From NCBI GenBank assembly GCA_052168355.1, contig JBQLZQ010000022.1, forward strand, positions 1 to 64,000: DNA of 64,000 nt, written 5' to 3'. How positions within the stretch are numbered: position 1 is the first letter of the stretch; each line of letters starts with the position of its first letter. The translations under genes and the position numbers were made by a program. This DNA comes from JBQLZQ01 sp052168355. GTDB taxonomy: Bacteria; Pseudomonadota; Alphaproteobacteria; DSM-16000; Inquilinaceae. Below the pieces are notes generated by a model that saw nothing but the letters and a program-made list of their open reading frames with translations, had not been told where the DNA came from and did not search any database. Of the stretch, positions 35,342 through 42,947 are shown piece by piece.

Positions 35342-35365
35342 AACTAGTCATATAACTAGTCTTAT
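35342..35365. promoter_or_regulatory. Two 12-bp direct repeats before the Phd/VapC module
   Basis: AACTAGTCATAT (35342-35353) is followed immediately by AACTAGTCTTAT (35354-35365), 11 of 12 identical; the ACTAGT cores are themselves palindromic. They end 19 bases before the antitoxin ATG. This is the expected place for autoregulation by an antitoxin or antitoxin-toxin complex. Confidence 0.6.
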
Positions 35366-35384
35366 CGGGATTTATGGAGAACGC

Positions 35385-35645
35385 ATGAGCAAGAAATGGC
35401 CAGTTCAGGACGCGAAAGCGCGCTTCAGCGAGTTCTTGCAGGCGAGCCTTAGGGATGGGCCGCAGATCGTGACCAGGCGCGGCGTGGAGGCGGCGGTGCT
35501 TCTTCCGATCGAGGAATGGCGGCGCTTGGAGAAGGCCGCCAAGCCTGGCCTGAAGGATCTGCTTCTGGCTCCCGAGGCCCGAACGGAAACTCTGACTCCT
35601 CCCCGCACGGCGCACCGTCACCGCACCACGCCAATCTTCGATTAG
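35385..35645 (+). CDS. Phd/YefM-type antitoxin
   Basis: Antitoxin of 86 residues. The N-terminal Phd/YefM DNA-binding region is clear (KKWPVQDAKARFSEFLQASL, then GPQIVTRRGVEAAVLLPIEEWRRL). The C-terminal tail is proline/threonine-rich and probably folds on the toxin. GGAG five bases before the ATG at 35385 fixes the start. The PIN toxin follows 4 bases after the stop. Tandem 12-bp repeats in the leader suggest autorepression. Confidence 0.87.
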   Translation: MSKKWPVQDAKARFSEFLQASLRDGPQIVTRRGVEAAVLLPIEEWRRLEKAAKPGLKDLLLAPEARTETLTPPRTAHRHRTTPIFD

Positions 35646-35649
35646 CCGG

Positions 35650-36057
35650 GTGTACCTACTGGACACGAACGTCGTCTCGGAACTGCGGCGGCCCCGACCG
35701 CATCGGGCCGTATCGGCGTGGATCGAGGCCGTCCCCCAGGACCTGCTGTTCCTCTCCGCGGTGACGATCGGCGAAGTTCAGGCAGGTATCGAGATCACGC
35801 GCGAACAGGACAAATCCAAAGCCGACGAATTGGAGGCATGGCTCGATCTGGTCATCTCCAGTTACGGCATTCTACCCATGGACGCGCTCGCCTTCCAGGA
35901 ATGGGCGCGGCTCAAGCACCGCACGTCGAATACTTTGATCGAAGACGCCATGATCGCCGCCACGGCCAAGGTCCACAGGCTGACCGTGGCGACCAGGAAC
36001 GTCCGGGACTTTCTGGCATTCGACGTGCCGTTGATCGACCCGTTTCGGAACGCCTGA
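35650..36057 (+). CDS. PIN-domain toxin, VapC/FitB type
   Basis: Toxin of 135 residues, expected to be a magnesium-dependent RNase. PIN acidic residues are in place: Asp5 (LLDTNVVSEL), Glu42 (TIGEVQAGIE), Asp99 (LIEDAMIAATA) and Asp120 near VATRNVRDF. It starts with GTG, 4 bases after the antitoxin stop. VapC with a Phd-type rather than AbrB-type antitoxin is common. The target RNA is unknown. All catalytic positions are intact, so the module looks functional. Confidence 0.9.
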   Translation: MYLLDTNVVSELRRPRPHRAVSAWIEAVPQDLLFLSAVTIGEVQAGIEITREQDKSKADELEAWLDLVISSYGILPMDALAFQEWARLKHRTSNTLIEDAMIAATAKVHRLTVATRNVRDFLAFDVPLIDPFRNA

Positions 36058-36066
36058 CCGCGCTTC

Positions 36067-36630
36067 CTACGTCCCCTGCCCCGGCCACGGCACTCGGGAC
36101 CGATATTCCGCTGCCAGCCGCGCGTACTTTTCAGCGGACACGGGGATGTAGTCCCTCTCCGCCTCGGTCAGCGGGCGCATGAAGCGGGCCGGGCTGCCGG
36201 CCCAGAGCTGGCCCGAGGGCACCCGCTTGTTCGGCGTCACCAGGGCGCCGGCGGCAACCATGGCGCCGCTTTCGACCACGGCGCCGTCCATGACGCACGC
36301 CTTCATCCCGACGAAGCTGCCGTCCTCCAGGGTGCAGGCATGCAGCACCGCCATGTGGCCCACGGTGACGCCGTCGCCAATCCGCGTTCCGTGGCCGCCG
36401 CCGATGACGTGGATGACGGTGCCGTCCTGGATGTTGGTGCGGGCGCCGATGCGGATGTCGTTGACGTCGCCGCGCACCACCACGCCGAACCACAGGCCGG
36501 TGCCCGGCCCGATCTCCACATCGCCGATCACCCAGGCGGTTGGGGCGACGTACACGTCGGCGGCCAGACGCGGTCGGATTCCGCGATAGGGCAGGATCAC
36601 ACCCGCCGCCGTGCCATTGTCCGTGTCCAT
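36067..36630 (-). CDS. Gamma-carbonic anhydrase family protein
   Basis: Left-handed beta-helix protein of 187 residues with the hexapeptide-repeat pattern VAPTAWVIGDVEIGPGTGLWFGVVVRGD, and the putative zinc histidines in IQDGTVIHVIG and VTVGHMAVLHAC. Family members are trimeric gamma-carbonic anhydrases or uncharacterised YrdA/CaiE-like transferases; activity cannot be decided here. The start at 36630 has GGAGGG 8 bases upstream. It ends 9 bases from the convergent vapC-type gene. Confidence 0.9.
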   Translation of the reverse strand: MDTDNGTAAGVILPYRGIRPRLAADVYVAPTAWVIGDVEIGPGTGLWFGVVVRGDVNDIRIGARTNIQDGTVIHVIGGGHGTRIGDGVTVGHMAVLHACTLEDGSFVGMKACVMDGAVVESGAMVAAGALVTPNKRVPSGQLWAGSPARFMRPLTEAERDYIPVSAEKYARLAAEYRSRVPWPGQGT

Positions 36631-36868
36631 GGGTCCAGCCCTCCGAAATCCAGCGCGCCGTGGCGCCACTGGTAGGCCACGGCCGGTCATCGGGCAAGCC
36701 CCGCCCGGGGGCCGACCGTGGCACGCATTCGGCAGGACCACGGTTCCGGTTGGTTGACCAGCGCCGCAACCCCCGACCCGTACTGCCGCCACTGCGCAGA
36801 CGCGGCCCACGAAAACGGGCCACGCCGCGATGGCGTGGCCCGCATATCGGCCGTCGGGACCGCGAGGG

Positions 36869-37351
36869 TTACCGCTTGGAGAACTGGAAGCTGCGGCGGG
36901 CCTTGGCCTTGCCGTATTTCTTGCGTTCCACGGTGCGGCTGTCGCGGGTCAGGAAGCCGCCGGATTTCAGGATCGGCTGCAGGTCGGGTTCGAAGCTGAC
37001 CAGGGCGCGGCTGAGACCGTGGCGCACCGCGCCGGCCTGGCCCGACAGGCCGCCGCCCTTGACCGTGGCCACCACGTCGAACTGGTTCTTGCGGTCGGTC
37101 GCCGAAAAGGGCTGCTCCAGCAGCATGCGCAGCACCGGCCGGGCGAAATAGATTTCCTGGTCGCGGCCGTTGACGGTGACCTTGCCCGAGCCCGGCTTGA
37201 TCCACACGCGGGCCACGGCGTCCTTGCGCCGTCCGGTGGCGTAGGACCGGCCCTGGGCATCGACCTTGCGCTCATAGACCGGGGCGCCGCTGTCCTCGAC
37301 GGGCGATCCGGACAGATCCTTGAGGTCCGAAAGGGTCTGGGTGTCGGACAT
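36869..37351 (-). CDS. rpsI: Ribosomal protein S9 (uS9)
   Basis: Protein of 160 residues. After an N-terminal extension of about 30 residues usual in alphaproteobacteria comes the S9 core: YATGRRKDAVARVWIKPGSGKVTVNGR, GGGLSGQAGAVRHGLSRAL and the C-terminal RDSRTVERKKYGKAKARRSFQFSKR tail that reaches the P-site tRNA. It is 3 bases after rplM in the universal rplM-rpsI order. Confidence 0.98.
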   Translation of the reverse strand: MSDTQTLSDLKDLSGSPVEDSGAPVYERKVDAQGRSYATGRRKDAVARVWIKPGSGKVTVNGRDQEIYFARPVLRMLLEQPFSATDRKNQFDVVATVKGGGLSGQAGAVRHGLSRALVSFEPDLQPILKSGGFLTRDSRTVERKKYGKAKARRSFQFSKR

Positions 37352-37354
37352 AAC

Positions 37355-37813
37355 CTACCTCTTGTTCTTCGGGTTCATCGCGGCGACATCCAGCGTCTCG
37401 GGCTGTTGAGCCTGATGCGGATGGTCGGCCCCGGCATAGACGCGCAGATTGCCCATCACGGTCCGGCCCAGGGGTCCGCGCGGGATCATCCGCTCCACCG
37501 CCTTGAGGATCACCCGCTCGGGATGGCGGCCCTCGAGGATCGCGCCCTTGGATTTGCCCTTGATCCCACCGGGATACCCGGTGTGCCAATAAAAGATGTC
37601 CTGGCTGGCCTTGTTGCCGGTCAGCCGCACCTTTTCGGCATTGACCACCACGATATTGTCGCCGCAATCGACGTGCGGCGTGTAGGTGGGCTTATGCTTG
37701 CCGCGCAAACGGTTGGCGACGAGGCTGGCCAGGCGGCCGAGCACCACCCCCTCGGCATCGATCACAAACCACTTCTTGTCGACCTCGGAAGGCTTGGCGG
37801 AATAGGTTCTCAT
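37355..37813 (-). CDS. rplM: Ribosomal protein L13 (uL13)
   Basis: Protein of 152 residues with L13 blocks WFVIDAEGVVLGRLASLVANRLRGKHKP, VDCGDNIVVVNAEKV and AVERMIPRGPLGRTVMGNLRVYAG. Length and start are canonical (MRTYSAKPSEVDKKW). The 150-base region upstream should carry the promoter, and autogenous control is possible as in other bacteria. Confidence 0.98.
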   Translation of the reverse strand: MRTYSAKPSEVDKKWFVIDAEGVVLGRLASLVANRLRGKHKPTYTPHVDCGDNIVVVNAEKVRLTGNKASQDIFYWHTGYPGGIKGKSKGAILEGRHPERVILKAVERMIPRGPLGRTVMGNLRVYAGADHPHQAQQPETLDVAAMNPKNKR

Positions 37814-37963
37814 CCGACGCGCTCACTGAAACCTGAAGGAAAAGCGCCAGGACCGTCGACCGGACCCGGCGAAGCGCGCTTTCTAGGCCAGTCCGGCGCG
37901 TCGGTCAATGAAAAACGCCCCTAAAACAGTCGTTTGCAGACACGGTATTCAGATACCGTAATT

Positions 37964-38422
37964 TCAGAGCGTATCGCGATCGGGCGGGATCGAGTAGGTG
38001 CCGGTGGCATGGGCCACCGGGGCGGCCTCCCCCTCCGCGGTCATCAGCACCTCGCCATAGGCCAGCCGGCTCCCGCAGCGCAGCAGCCGCGCCTCGGCCA
38101 GGATCGCGGCCGGCGGCGACCGCCGCAAAAAGGTGATGGTCATGCTGGCCGTGACCGCCAGTTCCACCGGGCCGATGCGGCTAAGAACGGCGCCGTACAG
38201 GGCCACATCGGCAAGGCCGAACAGGGCCGGGCCGGTGATGGTGCCGCCTGGTCGCACGAAATCGTCGCGGTAGGGCATCACCAGGGCGATGGCGCCGACG
38301 CCCAGGGACCTGACGGCGATGCCGTAACTTCCGACCAGGGGCACCCGCTCGCGCAATAGCCGCTCGAAGCCGTCGGCGTCGATGGCCGGGACATCGGAGG
38401 CCGGAGCATCGCGCCCGATCAC
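37964..38422 (-). CDS. PaaI-family hot-dog thioesterase
   Basis: Single hot-dog protein of 152 residues with the PaaI-type core MPYRDDFVRPGGTITGPALFGLADVALYGAVLS (helix and catalytic region) and AVTASMTITFLRRSPPAAI. It is expected to hydrolyse an acyl- or aryl-CoA thioester in the cytoplasm. The start is uncertain: I prefer the GTG at 38422, which leaves 104 bases to the divergent hydratase gene, while an in-frame ATG at 38497 lies just before that gene. The neighbouring CoA-metabolic genes fit a thioester role. Confidence 0.8.
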   Translation of the reverse strand: MIGRDAPASDVPAIDADGFERLLRERVPLVGSYGIAVRSLGVGAIALVMPYRDDFVRPGGTITGPALFGLADVALYGAVLSRIGPVELAVTASMTITFLRRSPPAAILAEARLLRCGSRLAYGEVLMTAEGEAAPVAHATGTYSIPPDRDTL

Positions 38423-38526
38423 GGAGCCACGCCGCGTGGGATTGTTCCATCCATTTGGCCTGTTGTAGTGTCTGGCCGAACGCTGTCCAGCATCCATTGA
38501 CCGGACGGCGATGGAGACCGACCGAT

Positions 38527-39333
38527 ATGATCGCGCACCCGCAGGCGGAAGCCTCCGCCGAGCCCCTGCTGCTCCGCGCCGACCGGGACGGGGTGGCCAC
38601 CCTCACCCTCAACCGCCCGGCGGCCCGCAACGCCCTGTCCCTGGGGCTGATGGCGGCCCTCACGGACACGCTGGACGCCATCGCCGCCGACCCTGCGGTG
38701 CGGGTGGTGGTGCTGGCCGGCGCCGGGCCGGTCTTTTGCGCCGGCCACGACCTCAAGGAAATGCGCGCGGCCCCCGACCGGGACAGCTATGCGAGGGTCT
38801 TCGGCCGATGCTCGGCCCTGATGCAGACCATCGTCCGGCTTCCCAAGCCGGTGATCGCCAAGGTACACGGCATGGCCACCGCCGCCGGCTGCCAACTGGT
38901 CGCCACCTGCGACCTGGCCGTCGCCGGTGCCAGCGCCCGCTTCGCCACGCCGGGGGTCCAGATCGGCCTGTTCTGCTCGACCCCGATGGTGGCGCTCAGC
39001 CGCGCCGTGGGCAGGAAGGCGGCGATGGAGATGCTGCTGACCGGCGACGCCGTCGCGGCGGACCGGGCGCGGGAGATCGGGCTGGTCAACCGGGTGGTGG
39101 CCGACGAGGCCCTGACGGAAGAGACCGAGGCCCTGGCCCGCGCCATCGCCGGCCGGTCGGCGCTGACGGTGTCCATCGGCAAGGAGGCATTCTACCGGCA
39201 GGCCGAACTGGACCTGGCCGGCGCCTACGACTACGCCAGCGAGGTCATGACCCGCAACATGCTGGCCCGCGACGCGGCGGAGGGCATCGACGCTTTCCTG
39301 GCCAAGCGCCCGCCCGTCTGGCAGGACCGGTAG
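38527..39333 (+). CDS. Enoyl-CoA hydratase/isomerase family protein
   Basis: Crotonase-fold protein of 268 residues. The oxyanion-hole block VLAGAGPVFCAGHDLKEM and KPVIAKVHGMATAAGCQLVATCDL, together with RFATPGVQIGLFC, match hydratase/isomerase enzymes. The second catalytic Glu of classical hydratases is not evident in the usual place, as in ECHDC3-like members, so the reaction is uncertain. It is followed by a CoA-binding protein gene (8 bases) and metY. Confidence 0.87.
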   Translation: MIAHPQAEASAEPLLLRADRDGVATLTLNRPAARNALSLGLMAALTDTLDAIAADPAVRVVVLAGAGPVFCAGHDLKEMRAAPDRDSYARVFGRCSALMQTIVRLPKPVIAKVHGMATAAGCQLVATCDLAVAGASARFATPGVQIGLFCSTPMVALSRAVGRKAAMEMLLTGDAVAADRAREIGLVNRVVADEALTEETEALARAIAGRSALTVSIGKEAFYRQAELDLAGAYDYASEVMTRNMLARDAAEGIDAFLAKRPPVWQDR

Positions 39334-39341
39334 GCCGCTTT

Positions 39342-39833
39342 ATGGACCATGACCGTTACGACGATGCCTATATCCTGGGTATTCTGGACGGCACCCGGAC
39401 CATCGCCATGGTCGGGGCCAGCGCCAATTGGGTGCGGCCCAGCTTTTTCGCCATGAAGTATCTTCAGGGCAAGGGCTACCGCGTGATCCCGGTCAATCCC
39501 CGCGCTGCCGGGACCGAGATTCTGGGCGAGACGACCTATGCCACCCTGGCCGACGTGCCGGTGCCCATCGACATGATCGATATCTTCCGCAACAGCGACG
39601 CCGCCGGCGCGATCGTCGACGAGGCGCTGGCCCTGGACCCGCTGCCCCGCGCCATCTGGATGCAGTTGGGCGTCCGCCACGACGAGGCGGCAGCGCGGGC
39701 CGAGGCCGCCGGGCTGGCGGTCGTGATGAATCGCTGTCCCAAGATCGAGTATGCCCGGCTCAAGGGCGAAATGAGCTGGGCCGGTATCAACTCCGGTATC
39801 ATCACCGCCAAGAAAAGGAAGCTCACCAGATGA
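39342..39833 (+). CDS. CoA-binding domain protein (YccU-like)
   Basis: Rossmann protein of 163 residues of the stand-alone CoA-binding family: TIAMVGASANWVRPSFFAMKYLQGKGYRVIPVNP near the N terminus, and IWMQLGVRHDEAAARAEAAGLAVVMNRCPKIE. It resembles the nucleotide-binding half of succinyl-CoA ligase without the catalytic part. Its stop overlaps the metY start (ATGA), so its product is made together with MetY. The function is not established. Confidence 0.9.
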   Translation: MDHDRYDDAYILGILDGTRTIAMVGASANWVRPSFFAMKYLQGKGYRVIPVNPRAAGTEILGETTYATLADVPVPIDMIDIFRNSDAAGAIVDEALALDPLPRAIWMQLGVRHDEAAARAEAAGLAVVMNRCPKIEYARLKGEMSWAGINSGIITAKKRKLTR

Positions 39834-41146
39834 CCGACAAGACCACCAAGCCCGGTTTCGACACCCTGGCCGTCCATGCCGGCGCCGCGCCCGACCCGGC
39901 CACCGGCGCCCGCCAGACGCCGATCTACCAGACCACGGCCTATGTCTTCGACGACGTCGATCACGCCGCCTCGCTGTTCAACCTGCAAAAGCTGGGGTTC
40001 ATCTATTCCCGCCTGACCAACCCCACCGTGTCGGTGCTGGAGGAACGGCTGGCGGCGCTGGAAGGCGGGGTCGGGGCCACGGCCACCGCGTCGGGCCACG
40101 CGGCCCAGCTTCTGGCGCTGTTCCCCTTTATGGAGCCGGGCGCGGAAATCCTTGCCGCCAAAAAGCTTTACGGCGGTTCCATAAACCAGCTTGGCAACAG
40201 CTTCCCGCGCGCCTTCGGGTGGAAGACCACCTTCGTGGACAGTGACGATCCGGAAAATTTCCGCAAGGCCGCGACATCGGATACCCGCGCCATCTTCGTC
40301 GAAAGCCTGGCCAACCCGGGCGGCGTGGTCACCGACATCGAAGCGGTGGCCAAGATCGCCCAGGATCTGGGGGTGCCGTTCATCGTCGACAACACCATGG
40401 CCACCCCCTATCTGTGCCGCCCGCTGGAATTCGGAGCCGACATCGTCGTCCATTCGACCACCAAGTTCCTGAGCGGCAACGGCACCTCCATCGGCGGCGC
40501 GGTCATCGACAGCGGCCGCTTCAACTGGGCGCAGAGCGACAAGTTCGCCGGGCTGGCCGGCCCCAACCCCGGCTATCACGGGCTCGACTTCTACGAGACG
40601 TTCGGCAACATGGCCTACACCTTCCACGGCCACGCCGTCGGCCTGCGGGACCTGGGGGTCAACCAGCAGCCGCAGAACGCCTTCCTGACCCTGCTGGGCA
40701 TCGAGACCCTGGGCCTGCGGATGGACCGCCATGTCGCCAACGCCCAGAAGGTGGCGGAATTTCTAGACGGGCATGATCAAGTGGCCTGGGTCAACTATGC
40801 CGGTCTGCCGTCGTCCAAATATCATGGGCTGGCCCGCAAGTACCTGCCCAAGGGCGCCGGCGCGGTGTTCACCTTCGGGGTCAAGGGCGGCTACGAGGCC
40901 GGTGTCCAGGTCGTCGAAGGCGTGGAACTGTTGAGCCATCTCGCCAACATCGGCGACAGCCGTTCGCTGATCATCCACCCCGCGTCGACCACCCACCGCC
41001 AGCTCGACGCCAAGGCGCTGGAAGCGGCCGGCGCCGGTCCCGACGTGGTCCGCCTGTCGATCGGCATCGAGAATGCCGAGGATATCATCGCCGACCTCGA
41101 CCAGGCGCTGAACAAGACCGCCAAACGGGCCGCGGCGGCAGAGTAG
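39830..41146 (+). CDS. metY: O-acetylhomoserine aminocarboxypropyltransferase
   Basis: Cys/Met metabolism PLP enzyme of 438 residues that forms homocysteine from O-acetylhomoserine and sulfide. PLP elements are SGHAAQLLALF, VDNTMATPYLCRPLEFGADIVVHSTTKFLSG with Schiff-base Lys212, and the MetY-type C-terminal HPASTTHRQL. Length of about 430 separates MetY from shorter MetB/MetZ enzymes. ATGA overlap with the gene upstream fixes the start. It is the last gene of its operon, and a hairpin follows the stop. Homoserine comes from the hom product encoded at 27-28 kb. Confidence 0.93.
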   Translation: MTDKTTKPGFDTLAVHAGAAPDPATGARQTPIYQTTAYVFDDVDHAASLFNLQKLGFIYSRLTNPTVSVLEERLAALEGGVGATATASGHAAQLLALFPFMEPGAEILAAKKLYGGSINQLGNSFPRAFGWKTTFVDSDDPENFRKAATSDTRAIFVESLANPGGVVTDIEAVAKIAQDLGVPFIVDNTMATPYLCRPLEFGADIVVHSTTKFLSGNGTSIGGAVIDSGRFNWAQSDKFAGLAGPNPGYHGLDFYETFGNMAYTFHGHAVGLRDLGVNQQPQNAFLTLLGIETLGLRMDRHVANAQKVAEFLDGHDQVAWVNYAGLPSSKYHGLARKYLPKGAGAVFTFGVKGGYEAGVQVVEGVELLSHLANIGDSRSLIIHPASTTHRQLDAKALEAAGAGPDVVRLSIGIENAEDIIADLDQALNKTAKRAAAAE

Positions 41147-41156
41147 ATGGTTCGAG

Positions 41157-41183
41157 CCCGGTGACGGATTCTCCGTCGCCGGG
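41157..41183 (+). terminator. Hairpin after metY
   Basis: CCCGGTGACGG (41157-41167) pairs with CCGTCGCCGGG (41173-41183) over 11 positions with one T.G wobble and a 5-base loop, starting 11 bases after the metY stop. No T run follows, so it may be a Rho-assisted or processing end rather than a full intrinsic terminator. Confidence 0.55.
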
Positions 41184-41221
41184 ACTGCCGAACACCGAAC
41201 CGCCGAGCGAGGACACCGCCC

Positions 41222-41627
41222 ATCGACCGGGAGACTCTCATCGCCCCCGTCTCGACCCGGGGCCGGCCGCTGCTGCATGCTGCTGAGCGCCGTGACCGAC
41301 GACTGGCTGCGCTGCGATCTGATCATCGTCACGCCGGACCGGTTCGCGAGACGATCCCGTGACGGGCTGCGACCGTTGCCGGACCGCGATGGCCTTTACG
41401 ATTCCTTGCCCGAGACGCTGGCGCCAAGGCAGCCGGATCCGGCAAGAATCGCTCGCCTGATCGACGAGTTCATCCGCGTTCTCGGCCTGGTGGCCATCGT
41501 CGTCGGGCGCGGTAGGTAATTCACCGGCGTGTACGGCGCCGGTCTTCAGCGGGAGGCGTTCGAGGCCGCGGCGCGGCGAACCCTCAAACGGCAGTTCGGC
41601 GATAAGTACAACATGGACTGGGACTGA
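41222..41627 (+). pseudogene. Decayed nucleotidyltransferase-like gene
   Basis: Coding-like sequence broken in two places. From 41222 one frame reads I-D-R-E-T-L-I-A-P-V-S-T. By 41277 it continues in another frame (VTDDWLRCDLIIVTPDRFARR, then LYDSLPETLAPRQPDPARIARLIDEFIRVLG), so a frameshift lies near 41270. The second frame meets a stop at 41517-41519 but stays open afterwards (FTGVYGAGLQREAFEAAARRTLKRQF) to a TGA at 41625. The WLRCD strand and the following helix recall DNA-polymerase-beta-type nucleotidyltransferases; this is a weak resemblance. No start codon or ribosome site is convincing. Confidence 0.45.
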
Positions 41628-41669
41628 CGCGCCGGTCTTGCCGAGCGGCGACGGGAGGAGTAGACTTCA

Positions 41670-41682
41670 TTAAATCGTTTAA
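41670..41682. promoter_or_regulatory. LacI-type operator-like palindrome
   Basis: TTAAATCGTTTAA is a perfect dyad around TCG, 104 bases upstream of the AI-2/sugar binding-protein gene. It resembles LacI/GalR-family operators. A near-identical dyad occurs at 60202 and a related one at 55704. No LacI-type gene is in the window. Confidence 0.45.
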
Positions 41683-41785
41683 AAAAACAACCTTCCGGTC
41701 CCGGTCACCCTGCCGGCCATGTGCCGATCAGGGGCGGGCTTCAAGCCGGAGGCAATGGTCGCAAACCCAAAGGGAGGATAAAACG

Positions 41786-42787
41786 ATGATCTCAAGACGC
41801 ACCACGCTTGGCCTCGCCACCGCCGGCGCCGCGGCGCTGATCGGGCTTTCGGGGGTCGCCTTGGCCCAGGACAAGGCCGAGATCGCGACGGTGGTCAAGA
41901 TCGGCGGCATTCCATGGTTCAACGCCATGGAAGCGGGGATCGAGAAGGCCGGCGGCGAGCTGGGCGTCGATGCCTGGATGATCGGGCCGACCCAGGCCGA
42001 CGCGGCCCAGCAGGTGCGCGCGGTGGAGGATCTGATCGCTCGGGGCGTCGATGTCATCGCCGTCGTGCCCAACGACGCCACGGCGCTGGAGCCGGTGTTC
42101 AAACGGGCCCAGGAAGCCGGCATCAAGGTGCTGACTCACGAGAGCCCCGACCAGAACTTCAACGACTGGAACATCGAGCTGACGACGGTCGAGGGCTTCG
42201 GCGAGCAGCACATGGAATCCCTCGCCCAGGCCATGGGCGGCGAAGGCAAGTACATCATGTATGTCGGATCGCTGACGGTGCCGCTGCACAACAAATGGGC
42301 CGATGCCGCCGTCGCCTATCAGGAGGCGAACTATCCCGACATGGAACTGGTCGCCGACCGCTTCGGCGTCGCCGAAAGCCTGGACGACAGCTACCGCACG
42401 GCGCTGGACCAGATGCGCGCCAACCCCGACCTGACCGGCATTCTCGCCTTCGGCTCCCAAGGCCCCATCGGCGCCGCCCGCGCGGTCGAGGAGCGCGGCG
42501 TGGCCGAGACGGTGGCCGTGGTCGGTCCGTTCTCGCCCGGTCAGGGCGCCCGCTACATCAAGTCGGGCGCCATCCGCGAGGGCTTCATCTGGAACCCGAT
42601 GCTGGCCGGCGAGGTGATCGTCATGGTCGGAGACATGGTCGCCCGCGGCGAGGAGCCCGTCGACGGGATGGAGGTCCCCGGCGTCGGCACCATGTCCGTC
42701 AACGCCGAAACCCGCCAGATCATGGCCCAGAAGCTGCAGGCCATCAACAAGGACACCATCGACGAACTGGTGTCGATGGGGCTGTGA
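41786..42787 (+). CDS. Sugar/AI-2 ABC transporter substrate-binding protein (LsrB/RhaS-like)
   Basis: Periplasmic binding protein (family 1/4 fold) of 333 residues. A twin-arginine-containing signal (ISRRTTLGLATAGAAALIGLSGVALA) ends near residue 27. The mature start IATVVKIGGIPWFNAMEAGIEKAGGELGVDAWMIGP and the VDVIAVVPNDATALEPVFKRA block are the pattern of AI-2 (LsrB) and rhamnose binding proteins. GGAGG 8 bases before the ATG is strong. It is the first gene of a complete importer operon. The ligand cannot be fixed; no luxS or lsrK/lsrF is visible, so a sugar is at least as likely as AI-2. Confidence 0.85.
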   Translation: MISRRTTLGLATAGAAALIGLSGVALAQDKAEIATVVKIGGIPWFNAMEAGIEKAGGELGVDAWMIGPTQADAAQQVRAVEDLIARGVDVIAVVPNDATALEPVFKRAQEAGIKVLTHESPDQNFNDWNIELTTVEGFGEQHMESLAQAMGGEGKYIMYVGSLTVPLHNKWADAAVAYQEANYPDMELVADRFGVAESLDDSYRTALDQMRANPDLTGILAFGSQGPIGAARAVEERGVAETVAVVGPFSPGQGARYIKSGAIREGFIWNPMLAGEVIVMVGDMVARGEEPVDGMEVPGVGTMSVNAETRQIMAQKLQAINKDTIDELVSMGL

Positions 42788-42859
42788 ATCCGAGTAGCGT
42801 CTCAAGCCCTAGAGCGTTGGCGATCATGGTCGCCTGACCCTTGATCGAAGTGGCGCGAT

Positions 42860-42892
42860 GCGGGGGTGTCCGGTGGGCGCCCCCGCCTTTTT
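42860..42892 (+). terminator. Intrinsic terminator/attenuator between binding-protein and ATPase genes
   Basis: GCGGGGG (42860-42866) pairs with CCCCCGC (42880-42886) and is followed by TTTTT (42888-42892). It lies 72 bases after the binding-protein stop and 55 bases before the ATPase start, where partial termination would keep the binding protein in excess over the membrane parts. Confidence 0.7.
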
Positions 42893-42947
42893 CCCGTAAG
42901 GTTGGTCCGGCAGAACTCTGGCATGCCGGAGTGCGACGGAGACCGCG

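Noticed and set aside
34836..36057. HNH gene plus toxin-antitoxin as a prophage or defence island
   Set aside because: No phage structural, integrase, methylase or helicase genes accompany them; two small modules are not enough.
39700..39830. SAM riboswitch before metY
   Set aside because: metY overlaps the preceding gene by 4 bases and the upstream sequence is coding; no riboswitch core is visible at the operon head either.
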